Below are positions 32,894 through 44,171 of a DNA stretch of 64,000 bases, one piece after another. The notes beneath the pieces were generated by a model. It did not search any database, was not told the DNA's origin, and saw only the letters and a list, made by a program, of their open reading frames with translations. The position numbers and the translations under genes are program-made. Position 1 is the stretch's first letter; every line of letters begins with the position of its first letter. Where the stretch lies: assembly GCA_020744225.1 (NCBI GenBank), contig JAGMWG010000027.1, positions 248,001 through 312,000 on the forward strand. Direction: 5' to 3'. The stretch comes from Paraphoma chrysanthemicola (taxonomy: Eukaryota > Ascomycota > Dothideomycetes > Pleosporales > Phaeosphaeriaceae).

Positions 32894-35800
32894 ATGGCGC
32901 TCCGCCCCGATGAAAGCCAGAACATGGCTCTTGAGCTCCAAGATGGCTACGCGTGCTTTGGACGAAGCTTCGGTGCCGACAAGAGCATTGCCGGAGAACT
33001 GGTCTTTCAGACTGGTATGGTCGGTTATCCAGAGTCAATCACAGACCCGTCCTACCGTGGTCAGATCCTAGTCATCACATTCCCTCTGGTGGGCAACTAT
33101 GGTGTGCCCTCGCGTGAAGAGATGGACAGCTTGCTGAAGGATGTTCCGGCGCACTTCGAGTCTGCGGAGATTCACATCGCCGGTTTGGTGGTCGCCAACT
33201 ATGCGGAAGAGGCCTTCTCGCACTACCTGGCCACGTCGTCGCTGGGTGCATGGCTGAAGGAGCAGGGTGTGCCTGCGATTACCGGTGTAGACACGCGAGC
33301 GCTGACGAAGCGCATTCGTGAGGAGGGCAGCATGCTGGGCCGTCTGCTGCAGCGAACTGTAGCAGCAAAAAGCTCAACTGCACTCACCAATGGCGCCGCG
33401 GACACCGAAGTCTTGGCCACCGGTGAGGTAGAAGAGGACTGGAGGAGCAGCTTTGCCAAATTGGAGTGGACAGACCCTAATGCGAAGAATCTAGTGGCTG
33501 AAGGTAACTTGCATCGGGATCTTGCATGAAGACACGTTCTGACCCGCTCTAGTCTCCATCAAAGAGCCGAAGCTTTGGTCACCGGACCCTGCAACCGCCC
33601 TCAAGCACCCTTCCGGCCGCCCTGTGCGCGTCGTCACCGTCGACGTCGGTCTCAAATACAACCAGCTGAGATGTCTCGTCAGACGAGGAGTCGAAGTTTT
33701 GCAGGTTCCCTGGGACTACGACTTCCCTCAGCTGGCTGGCAAGGAATACGATGGCTTGTTCATCTCGAACGGTCCCGGCAACCCTGCGATTATGGAAAAC
33801 ACCGTCAGACACATCAAGGCCGCCATGGACGAAGCGAGAACACCGATATTCGGTATCTGCTTAGGACATCAGCTGCTTGCCCGAGCTGCGGGTGCTGAGA
33901 CTCTCAAGATGAAGTTTGGTAATCGCGGCGCCAACATCCCTTGCACCAGCTTGCTCACCGGCAAGTGCCATATCACATCGCAAAATCACGGTTATGCAGT
34001 GGACTCGAAAACACTGCCTCAGGGCTGGGAAGAGCTCTTCGTGAATGCCAACGATGGCAGCAACGAAGGTATTCGACACGTGAAGAGACCATACTTCAGT
34101 GTGCAGTTCCATCCTGAGCACACACCCGGACCTCGCGACACCGAATACTTGTTCGATGTCTTCATCAGCACCATACAGAAGTCCATTGAGTCCTCTGACG
34201 TCATGTCGCAGCCCGTCGCGTTCCCTGGTGGTTCTTTCGAGGAGAACAAGAAGGCCGCGCCCAGAGTGGACGTCAAGAAAGTGCTCGTGCTCGGCAGTGG
34301 AGGTCTGAGCATCGGACAGGCCGGTGAATTCGACTACTCCGGAAGCCAGGCCATCAAGGCTCTGAAAGAAGAAGGCATCTACACTGTCCTGATTAATCCC
34401 AACATCGCCACCATCCAGACATCGAAGGGACTGGCGGACAAGGTGTACTTCCTGCCGGTCAATGCCGACTTTGTTCGCAAGGTCATCCAGAGGGAGCGGC
34501 CAGACGGTATTTATGTCACGTTCGGTGGCCAAACAGCCCTGCAAGTCGGCATTCAGCTCAAGGATGAATTCGAGGGTCTCGGCGTGAAGGTTCTCGGTAC
34601 TCCCATCGACACTATCATCACCACCGAGGATCGCGAACTCTTTGCCCGCAGCATGGAGTCTATTGGTGAGAAGTGTGCCAAGTCAGCCTCTGCCAATAAT
34701 GTCGAAGAAGCGATGCGAGCTGTCAAGGATATCGGGTTCCCCGTCATTGTTCGCGCTGCCTATGCTTTGGGTGGTCTTGGAAGTGGTTTTGCCGACAATG
34801 AGGAGCAGCTCCTTGATCTCTGCAACAAAGCCTTCGCAGCAAGTCCGCAGGTTCTCATTGAGCGCAGCATGAAGGGCTGGAAAGAGATCGAGTACGAAGT
34901 CGTTCGTGACGCACGCGACAACTGCATCACCGTCTGCAACATGGAGAACTTTGACCCTCTCGGCATCCATACCGGAGACTCCATCGTTGTTGCACCGTCG
35001 CAAACTCTCTCTGACGAAGACTACAACATGCTGCGAACAACCGCCGTCAACGTCATTCGTCATCTCGGCGTGGTAGGAGAGTGTAACATCCAGTATGCTC
35101 TCAACCCGTTCTCGCGCGAGTACTGCATTATCGAGGTGAACGCTCGTCTATCTCGTTCTTCTGCTCTCGCTTCAAAGGCGACCGGTTACCCTCTTGCTTT
35201 TGTTGCGGCCAAGCTCGGTCTGAACATCCCTCTCAACGAGATCTCAAATTCCGTGACAAAGGTCACCTGTGCTTGCTTCGAGCCTTCGCTCGATTACGTC
35301 GTTGTAAAGATCCCCCGATGGGATCTCAAGAAGTTCACCCGCGTATCAACACTGCTGGGATCTTCCATGAAGAGTGTTGGCGAGGTGATGAGTATCGGCA
35401 GAACCTTTGAGGAAGCGATCCAGAAGGCCATCAGAGAAATTGACCCACACAATCTCGGCTTCAACGAGACCGCCGCACTGATGAAGATCGACCAGGAGTT
35501 GCAAACACCTTCCGATCAGCGACTCTTTGCGATTGCCAACGCCATGAAGTCTGGATACTCCGTTGACAAGATCTGGGAGATGACCAAGATCGACAAGTGG
35601 TTCCTCAGCCGTCTCAAGGATCTTAGCAACTTCGAGACGAGCATGTCCAGCTACAACACGGCCAACATCACGTTCCCTTTGATGAAGAGAGCCAAAGAGC
35701 TGGGCTATTCGGATCGCCAGCTTGCCAAGTTCTGGGATACTAACGAACTTGCAGTCCGCCGGGTCCGTGTCGATGCCGGCATCTTCCCTGTGGTCAAACA

Positions 35801-38522
35801 GATAGATACTGTAGCCGGCGAAGTTCGTGCTACCACCAACTATCTGTATCTGACGTACAATGGTACTGAGCACGATGTCGACTTTAACGACAAGGGTGTC
35901 ATGGTCCTTGGTTCTGGTGTGTACCGCATCGGCTCTTCCGTCGAATTCGACTGGTGCTCCGTCCGAGCCATTCGAACGCTACGCGAGCAAGGATTCAAAA
36001 CTGTCATGTTGAACTACAATCCGGAAACAGTCAGTACAGATTACGACGAAGCCGATCGGTTGTACTTCGAGAATATCAGTTTGGAGACTGTCCTGGATAT
36101 CTACACGCTTGAGAATACCAGCGGCGTGATCATCTCCATGGGTGGCCAGACCCCTAACAACATCGCCCTGCCCCTGCACCGGATGAATGTCAAGATTCTC
36201 GGCACCTCTCCAGAGATGATTGACACTGCCGAGAACCGATACAAGTTCTCCCGTATGCTGGATCGAATCTCAGTTGATCAACCGGCATGGAAAGAGCTTA
36301 CTAGCATTGAGGAGGCGACCGAGTTCTGCGACAAGGTATCCTATCCCGTGCTTGTCCGTCCATCGTACGTCCTGTCGGGAGCTGCAATGAACACAGTCTA
36401 TTCGAAGCACGATCTTGCCAACTACCTTAACCAGGCCGCGGATGTATCCAAGGACCACCCAGTTGTTATCACGAAGTACATTGAGAATGCCAAAGAGATT
36501 GAGATGGATGCCGTCGCACGCAATGGCACTATGATTGGCCACTTTATCTCTGAGCATGTTGAGAACGCTGGCGTGCACTCTGGAGATGCTACCCTCATTC
36601 TGCCACCTCAAGATCTGGACGCTGAAACTGTGCGCCAGATCGAGGATGCGACGCGCAAGATTGGCAGTGCTTTGAACATAACGGGACCATACAACATTCA
36701 GTTCATTGCCAAAGACAATGAGATCAAGGTCATCGAGTGTAACGTCCGAGCGTCACGCTCGTTCCCCTTCGTATCAAAAGTCATGGGAGTTGACCTCATC
36801 GAGATGGCTACGAAGGCCATGGCTGGACTTCCACTCGTCGAGTACCCTCCTGTCAACATTCCCGCAGAGTACGTTGGAGTAAAGGTTCCGCAGTTCTCCT
36901 TCTCCCGCTTGTCTGGGGCTGATCCCGTTCTTGGTGTCGAGATGGCCTCAACCGGCGAGGTAGCTTGCTTCGGTCGCACGAAGTACGAAGCCTATATCAA
37001 GGGTCTCATTGCTACCGGGTTCCGACTTCCCAACAAGAACATCCTCTTGTCTATTGGTTCGTTCAAAGACAAGCTGGAGATGCTTCCATCAATCGAGCGC
37101 TTGCACAAGATGGGCTACAACCTCTTTGCCACTGCCGGTACTGCAGATTACATTCAGGAGCATGGTCTTCCAGTCAAGTTCTTGGAGGTTCTTTCAAGCG
37201 GCGAGCATGACGATCAGAAGGCTGAGTACTCCTTGACTCAGCATCTATCGAGCAACTTGATCGATTTGTACATCAACTTGCCGTCAAGCAACCGCTTCCG
37301 CCGTCCTGCCAACTACATGAGCCGTGGTTACCAAACCCGTCGTATGGCTGTCGACTACCAGACTCCCCTAGTCACCAATGTCAAGAACGCGAAGTTGCTG
37401 ATAGAGGCCATCTCTCGCCACTACGACCTCGAGGTGACCAAGGTTGATTGCCAGGAGTTCTTCCCTGCTCCAGGCGCTCACGAGCAGTCGAACACCGAGC
37501 TAGCCAGACTCAACGGCTCACTGTCACTGTCTCAACTTCTAGCCAAGTCGCCATTCAAGAGGAAGCATATCACATCTGTCAAGCAATTCTCTCGAGCCGA
37601 CCTCCATCTCCTGTTCACCATCGCTCAGGAGATGCGCCTTGGAGCGCAGCGACAGGGATGCCTCGATGTTCTCAAGGGCCGTGTTCTGTGCACAATGTTC
37701 TTCGAACCATCCACGAGGACTTCTGCATCATTCGACGCTGCCATGAAGCGCCTTGGTGGTGAAGTTGTGGTAATCCACGAGTCGGTCTCCTCGACTCAAA
37801 AGGGAGAGTCAATCGCCGACACGGTCCGCACTCTAGGTTGCTATGGAGATGCGATCGTCCTGCGCCATCCAGCAGAGGAATCGATTGATATTGCAACCAA
37901 GTTCTCAGGTGTGCCGGTGATCAATGCTGGCAACGGAAGCCGCGAGCACCCTACGCAAGCGCTGCTTGACATCTTCACCATCCGAGAGGAGCTTGGTACT
38001 GTCAACGGACTGAACATTACGTTCGTTGGTGATCTCAAGTATGGTCGCACAGTTCACTCTCTCTGCGAGCTTCTCTCCCACTACGACGTCTCCGTCAACC
38101 TAGTCTCGCCAGAGTCACTCAGCATGCCCAGTGGCGTCAGAGACGCTCTCAAGTCTCGTGGTCAGCTCAACACAGTCTCCCATGAGCTAACGCCCGAGAT
38201 CGTTGCCTCCACAGACGTACTGTACTGCACGCGTGTGCAAAAGGAACGTTTCCCAGATGCGGCAATTTATGAGAAGGTCAAGGACTCTTTCGTCATCGAC
38301 AACAAGCTTCTGAAGGGCGCAAAGGCGAACATGATTGTCATGCATCCCTTGCCAAGGAACAATGAGATCCATGAGGAGGTGGACTTTGACCCCAGGGCGG
38401 CGTACTTTAGACAGGTGAGTTTGATGATGACTTTGGCTTGGCGGATATTCTAACATGACTTCCAGATGAGATATGGCCTGTACACTCGCATGGCGTTGCT
38501 TGCCATGGTGATGGCACCTTAG
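32894..38522 (+). CDS. URA2: Fused carbamoyl-phosphate synthase / aspartate transcarbamylase (pyrimidine synthesis)
   Basis: Catalyses the first two steps of UMP synthesis: glutamine-dependent carbamoyl-phosphate formation, then transfer to aspartate. Exons 32894-33503, 33553-38414 and 38466-38522 give about 1842 residues. Order: small-chain/GATase (residues 1-400; catalytic Cys in FGICLGHQ near 305, His in FHPEHTPGP near 390), CPSase large chain from about 440 (two ATP-grasp halves, VLVLGSGGLSIGQAGEFDYS and VMVLGSGVYRIGSSVEFDW), the allosteric MGS-like domain ending near 1490, and ATCase from about 1537 (FFEPSTRTSASF, STQKGES, REHPTQALLDIF, MHPLPRNNEI, all active-site loops intact). Only about 47 residues link MGS to ATCase: the inactive dihydroorotase-like domain found there in yeast Ura2 (about 2214 residues) is absent. 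UTP feedback is expected from family knowledge. Confidence 0.96.
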
Positions 38523-39542
38523 GCGCAAGCTTCTTCCAGCTTCGGTTCGGCGTTCGAGTGATTTCACCAAAAGTACAAAAATATATGGCGCTACCTGTTT
38601 TCTTCATTCTTTATATACCATCTCTAGCATCTAGACGTAAAGCATTAGACTGGCGTTCGCCACCTTGCGTGGTTCTGTAAGGGTACATGTATGATGTAAA
38701 TTTTTGCATTCATGGATGGGGGGAAGCTATTTCACTTTTTCTGCGATCGATCTCGGCGTTTCTCGGTGTACTGCAAGGCTAGTGCGGGCGATCTGCATGA
38801 TCGGATGGGCATCTGGGGTTCATCGGAAGCATCAAGGCACTGATGAGCATTGTCGCAAAGGTTACGACGACAAGGCGTACGGCATTGTGAGAGGTAGACA
38901 TTGCAAGATATCTTTTTGTTCTCCGTATACTATTTTTCTTGGTGCATGTCAGCATCAGAGACGATTTGGTTAACATACATTGGCGAATATTGTATGCTCT
39001 GTCTGTCACAACGATTGAAGCGCCAAAAGCGTAACTTCACGGAAATCAAATCCAGATAGGCATTTCCTTGGTCTCGAAGAGGAAGGAGTAGCTGACCAGT
39101 AGCCTTCGCGCTGGCCGCTACAGGCGATCGCATGCTGCCAGACATGAAACGGCCGCCAGTGCCGTTGAGCAACGCCGATTCGCGAATGACCCGCATGAAT
39201 GTTCAGTCATGTGACGCATTAGACCTCGATTGAATGGCGGGGATGCTCCAAAACGCACTGCAGTGCCAACGCATCACCGCCGTAGCAGACTGGAATCATG
39301 CCCTCCAATCCCTTGAGCCATGCCCGTCGGCACCTCAGACAAGGCTATAGCCGCAGTTCTCTGGCTCCTTGATCGGAACCCCTCTTTTGGTCCCCCTAAA
39401 ATTGGCGCTGAGGGTTGTTATGGTTTTGGGAGAAAGTTGCTACCCCGCTAAACGCTGAGCTCAGACACAAATTCACACGATATATCCATCTGCGCCAACA
39501 AGACCAAAGTAGAGGCACAGCGACTTTGGCGAATATTGCAAC
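38523..39542. other. Intergenic, 1.02 kb
   Basis: Contains the URA2 3' flank and the NECAP promoter. A possible spliced gene on the minus strand is listed separately. Two CCCCT motifs near 39380-39400 resemble stress-response elements but may be chance. Confidence 0.4.
38779..39196 (-). other. Possible unrecognised spliced gene
   Basis: An 88-codon frame (39196-38930) starts MRVIRESALLNGTGGRFMSG, which is Arg/Ser/Ala-rich like a mitochondrial presequence. It ends exactly inside a sequence with good intron signals: donor GTATGT at 38978, branch gctgaca and acceptor aatag at 38930. Splicing would continue into a downstream frame ending near 38782, but the product matches nothing I know. Upstream the frame may contain a further intron. 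This is weak evidence only. Confidence 0.2.
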
Positions 39543-40355
39543 ATGAACGTCGATCCGCTCAGTGGTCAACCGCTTCCTGCAAACGCGATTCAGCGAATTC
39601 TGTACCTCGCGCCCAAAGTGCACATCTACCAAATACCGCCCGCGACTTCGACCAAGGGCTACCAAGCGTCGACATGGACGGCAAACAACAGCAAGCTGCA
39701 AATCTTCACGGCGCGTTTGCGCGTCGTCGAGACGTCGATCCCGTCGGAGCGCGACGACGGCGATGAAAAAGTCACCACCACGCTTCTCCTCGAAGACCCC
39801 AAGACAGGCGATCTCTTCGCCGCAGCGCCGTACACAAACGAGCGGATAGTCGAACAAGCGCTCGACAGCAGCCGCTTCTTCGCCATCACAGTCGTCGGCG
39901 AAGGCAGAAAAGCCGTGCTGGGCATGGGCTTCGAAGAGCGCTCCGAAGCCTTTGATTTCAGCATCGCGCTCCAAGACTCCCGCCGCGTCCTGGGCTTTGA
40001 TACCGATCCCGCGGGCGCCGGCGGCCGCGGCGCAAAAGCACAGAAACCAGTCGAGGAGCCAAAGCGCGACTTTAGTCTCAAGGAGGGCGAAACAATATCG
40101 ATCAATCTGGGCGGCTTGAAGGGACGGAGATCAAGACCCGAGGCGGATAAGAGCCCGGATCAGCAGAAGAGCGAACAGGATGCGCTGTTCAGTATAAAAC
40201 CGCCGCCAGGCAGTGGAGGCGGGTTCCTGCCGCCGCCGCCGAGCTCGAAGAGCGTGAAGGAGGAGAGAAGGAGGAGTAGACAGAGTTTTGAGCCGGTGAA
40301 GCAGACGGCGGAGGATTTGGGATTTGATGATGGGGAGTTTGGGGAGTTTCAGTGA
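39543..40355 (+). CDS. NECAP-family adaptor-associated endocytosis protein
   Basis: A 270-residue single-exon protein. The N-terminal 160 residues form the NECAP (DUF1681) PH-like domain: QRILYLAPKVHIYQIPP, GYQASTW, IFTARLRVVE, LLLEDPKTGDLFAAAPY, and SSRFFAITVVGEGRKAVLGMGFEERSEAFDFSIALQD, all conserved in order. In animals NECAPs bind AP-2 and AP-1 ear domains through this fold and a C-terminal WxxF motif. Here the tail is proline-rich with acidic-aromatic repeats (DLGFDDGEFGEFQ) instead of WxxF. A role in clathrin-coated vesicle formation is inferred from family knowledge. Confidence 0.92.
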   Translation: MNVDPLSGQPLPANAIQRILYLAPKVHIYQIPPATSTKGYQASTWTANNSKLQIFTARLRVVETSIPSERDDGDEKVTTTLLLEDPKTGDLFAAAPYTNERIVEQALDSSRFFAITVVGEGRKAVLGMGFEERSEAFDFSIALQDSRRVLGFDTDPAGAGGRGAKAQKPVEEPKRDFSLKEGETISINLGGLKGRRSRPEADKSPDQQKSEQDALFSIKPPPGSGGGFLPPPPSSKSVKEERRRSRQSFEPVKQTAEDLGFDDGEFGEFQ

Positions 40356-40597
40356 TGGTGAAACGGACTGATGGGTGTACAGCGAGGGACTTTTATTTTG
40401 CATTGGGACGGAATCTGCATCGGAGGAGTTTGTACATGGCCATTAATATATTCGCAATGTATGTCATCTTCAATCGTGAGGTCTGTACACGCAGTGCGAT
40501 CGTGCGGGTATCATATATGTGCCCGAAAAGCCTACCCAAACGCCGGCTATGCTGTTGTAAAATCGCTCACCATGTCCACAATATTATACGTCCCATT

Positions 40598-41428
40598 CTA
40601 GTATGTCCAGCCCTGCGCTTCGTCGTACAGTCGGTCGATGTCGCGAATGAGATCGGCTGGGTTGCTGCCGTCATCGCAGTCCCTCCATTCCCCGTCGTCG
40701 TAAATACACCTGACCTTGTCATTCAACCTCACAGTACAGCTCGTAGTTACGCCCACATCCGAGCTATGCTGCACACTGTCCCTCAACAAGCCCATTCCAT
40801 AGGCCCCAGTATCTTTGCTCATGCACTGGTTCAGGGTGTCAAAGTCGAGCCCATGTTCCAGCGCACAGTCCTCAATCAGCGACTTGTTTGGTATCTCCTT
40901 GTAGTCGTTGATTAAGCAGTTCGAGAAGCCGAGATAGAGCTTCGGGTCGGGGTATTCGGCAGCGGCGCATAGCATGAGGATATTCCCTAGACACTCGGTC
41001 TGGCCGTGCATGCAGAGGACGCCGTCGTCTTCGTTGGTTTTCTTGCCGATGAAGCTTAGGCGGAAGTCGACTTTGTCAGACACTTTGGCCATTGTGGGGA
41101 CGATGAGTTTTTGGAGACAGGCGCGTGCGTCGGGGCATTTAGACCTGAATCCATTAGCTACCGGCACGTTCTGTTCAAGCTAACGTGCGTAGACTCACAT
41201 TATGTGTACGTCGAGCGAGACTTTGGTATCCGCCTCAGTGTGTTCATGGTCGCAACTCCACGTCCTCGCCAGCCAAAATATGCTCAGTAGGATGACCACC
41301 GCCGCAACCTGGAACTTTGATTTGCGCTTCTGCCGCATCGTCGCCTCGTCGCGCGCATTCACATCTTCCTGGGCGGGAGCGGAAGACGGAAGGAGTGGTT
41401 CTTTCGCATCCATGATGGGCTGATGCAC
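40598..41428 (-). CDS. GILT-family (gamma-interferon-inducible thiol reductase-like) membrane protein
   Basis: Two exons, 41428-41199 and 41144-40598, give 258 residues (253 if the second ATG at 41413, with better context, is used). A basic cytosolic N-terminus precedes one membrane helix near residues 38-58 (FQVAAVVILLSIFWLARTW), so this is a type II protein with a luminal domain. That domain begins MSKCPDARACLQKLIVP and continues with the GILT signature region GVLCMHGQTECLGNILMLCAA and an even set of cysteines. In animal GILTs the redox centre is C-x-x-C; here it is C-x5-C, so reductase activity is uncertain. It presumably acts in the secretory or vacuolar lumen. Confidence 0.85.
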
Positions 41429-42110
41429 AGCGGTCGGCTTATGTATGCTTCGTGCTGGGGCGGTGCCGTTGAGAGGCTGGCGGATTTAGCTTATGTGATG
41501 GATGGGGCTTTTCAGCCTTTCGCAAACGGGAAAGATGGGCTGATAGGCGCACTGATAGCGCTGCAGAACGATCCTGGAACCGATACAACGGGTCGGAAGT
41601 CAGTTCAACGCGCTGTGAGCTCTGGCTGTAGTTGCTTTTGATTCTCAAAGCTCTATCCAACACGACATTCCCCGGTTGCTTTGCGTCACGAGCGCCAGCG
41701 AGGGCCTCAGTGGGCAGTCGTGCCATGTGCCAGCGCGCTATTCTTGCTTCAGCTAGTTCAGCTACGCCTCGGCTCGCGGGACTTGCCGTGTTGCCCTAGC
41801 ACCCAGTATCGTGGCATCGGCGCAGCAGCCGCAACCTTACCCAAGTCATCACGCCGATTACGGAAGGGATACACGAGTGCTACACGGCCCTGAACACCTG
41901 TGCTCAGGGGCGCAAAACAGCTCCACTCTCACCGGAGCATCTTTGTGAACGTGCCCATGCAGCAACGGAAGAAATGCGTCCCTGAGCCATCATTGCTTCC
42001 CCCACCCGAGCACGCTTCCGTTGACAAGCTAGCCGGAGACCTTGGCTTGACATTCGCTTGGTGGCTACCTCGTTCTCTGTCACCTCCCGTCCCTGGATGT
42101 GAAACCAAAC
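41429..42110. other. Intergenic, 682 bp, divergent promoters
   Basis: Lies between the starts of the GILT-like gene (minus) and the hexokinase-family gene (plus). Short frames have no recognisable content. No TATA box noted. Confidence 0.4.
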
Positions 42111-43796
42111 ATGGCTAGTCACATGAGATCAACCGGGCAACATGACGATGCTGCAGCCGCAATCCAAGCGTTGACTGGTTTCATAAATACGAGCACGTTG
42201 CTCGACCTAGCGCACCGATTCTCGGCAACATACAGCCATCTTGCACAGAGTTCGACCGAGCATTTCCTGGTCACGCCCGTCACTGCTCTGCCGACTGGGA
42301 AAGAGAAGGGGAAGTTTTTGAGTATTGATGTCGGCGGCACGAATCTAAGAGTCGGATTTATTGAATTGATAGGCGACCTAGATGACTCCACAAAGGAAGC
42401 GTCCCAAAGAAGTGATGGCGAGAATGTCTTTGCGAAGATCAAGCGAAGCCATGATAAGAATTGGCCGATTGGAGATCATTTGAAGATGGATCAGGCCGAG
42501 GATCTTTTCGCCTGGATTGCAGACTGCATCGCCGAAGTCGTGACCGAAGCGATCGAAGAGGCGTCCGACACAGGAGGAACACAGTCGTTGTTCGGTCATG
42601 AGATACTGCTAGGAATAACCTTCAGCTTCCCCATGGCGTGAGTATCAACATGCATATATCGGATCAACTCACTGACTCACTGACTTAGGCAAACCCGACT
42701 ATCAGAGGCTACACTGCTGCCAATGGGCAAAGGCTTTGCGATCACGTCCGATCTGAATCTTGGCAAGATGCTGCTCGATGGTTACGCGAGACACTGTCAG
42801 GAACCCACTGGTAATGGAAGTATCCCAGGAAATGAGCCAAATAAGAGGCGAAAGCTTTCTCATCTACCGAGGATTCGGGTGGCCGCCATCACCAATGATA
42901 CAGTTGCAACATTCGCGTCGTTGGCCTATGCTGTCAAAGCTGCGCCGAACAGCCGAGTAGCCATGGGTCTCATCGTTGGGACAGGAACCAACGCAACGGT
43001 ACCAATGAAGCTAGACAGGCTGCACCCTGCGAAGCAAAAGAGCCTGCCAAACCCCGATGCGGTAGAGACAGTAGTCATTAACACGGAATGGACGATTCGC
43101 GGCACAGACAAGCCTTTGGTCGACCTGGATATCAAAACTTCATGGGACTTGACACTGGACGCACATAGTGATGCACCCGGATTCCAACCTTTCGAGTATA
43201 TGACTGCGGGCAGGTATCTTGGCGAAATTGTGCGACTGGTGTTCGTTGAGATTGTCGCTAAAGACGCAGGAGTACAACTTCCGTCATCTCTGCTCAACAA
43301 GAACACGTTACCGACAAGATTTTTATCTGAGGTAGTGGCGCGACTGGACGAAGGCGCTGTCACGAAGGAGCTCGAGCGTCGATACCCTGGCGATTCAACG
43401 GACTATTTGTTCTGGACAGCCACAAGAGTGAGCTTGATCCAGGACATCGCTGCTGCAGTCCAGCAACGTTCGTCTGCACTAGTCGCAGCTGCCTGTATTG
43501 GTCTGCTGAACTGCGTGCACGACATTGAAATCGATGATACAGACAACGACCGCCCACGGAGTAACGGCACATATTCAAAGCCATCTTCGGATGTAGAGGA
43601 GCTGGTCATCGCATATGCTGGAGGAACCATCTCGCAGTATCCGAAGTGGCTTGAAAGCTGTCAACACTGGATAGATACCCTTGTCACTGCTGCTTCGAAG
43701 GCGAATGCCTCGAAAGTGGTCGTTTTGAGGGAGGCATTAGATGGGGGCATAATTGGCGCTGGCGTTTTAGCTGGAATGACTGATGATATTGCATAG
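42111..43796 (+). CDS. Hexokinase-family protein, N-acetylglucosamine-kinase-like
   Basis: Two exons, 42111-42637 and 42689-43796, encode 544 residues. The hexokinase fold is clear: phosphate-1 loop DVGGTNLRVGFIEL (residues about 72-85), sugar loop LGITFSFPMAQTRLSEATLL formed across the intron, TNDTVATFASLAY (catalytic Asp in NDT), GLIVGTGTNATVPM and VINTEWTIRG. These differ from glucose hexokinases (NDTTGTL, EWGAFD) and resemble the fungal GlcNAc-kinase group (Nag5/Hxk1-like), which phosphorylates GlcNAc for catabolism. A regulatory, non-catalytic hexokinase is the alternative. The ATG at 42111 is chosen because the upstream open frame has no earlier ATG. Confidence 0.82.
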
Positions 43797-44171
43797 ACAA
43801 CATCTTACAATAATGTAAGCGTAGTACTGCTAGGTACCGCATAGCATTTTCCAGTCGGCTATTCACCTTCCCGTCTAGACTTCTTGAGCAGATTTGAGCA
43901 GAAGAGGTAGCAAGTGGCACACAAACAAGGGGAAAATGCCAATGCGCAACTCCGGATTATTAGATCGCCACGATTGGTATCGTACAAGTATATTGCCCTG
44001 CGTGTGAACAGCCAACCATCACTTGTTTGCATGTTACGACAACCAGTTTCCTGTCTGTTTGCTATTGCCTGTGCTACTTGACCCCGAACTTGGGAAATTT
44101 GTTCATCCAACATCAACGCTCTGTCGTCTGATTTCTCATTCTACTTTCTTTAGGCTACTTCTGATCTCATC
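43797..44171. other. Intergenic, 375 bp
   Basis: Between the hexokinase-family gene and the Cys-rich protein gene, both on the plus strand. Nothing recognised beyond a probable promoter for the latter. Confidence 0.4.
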
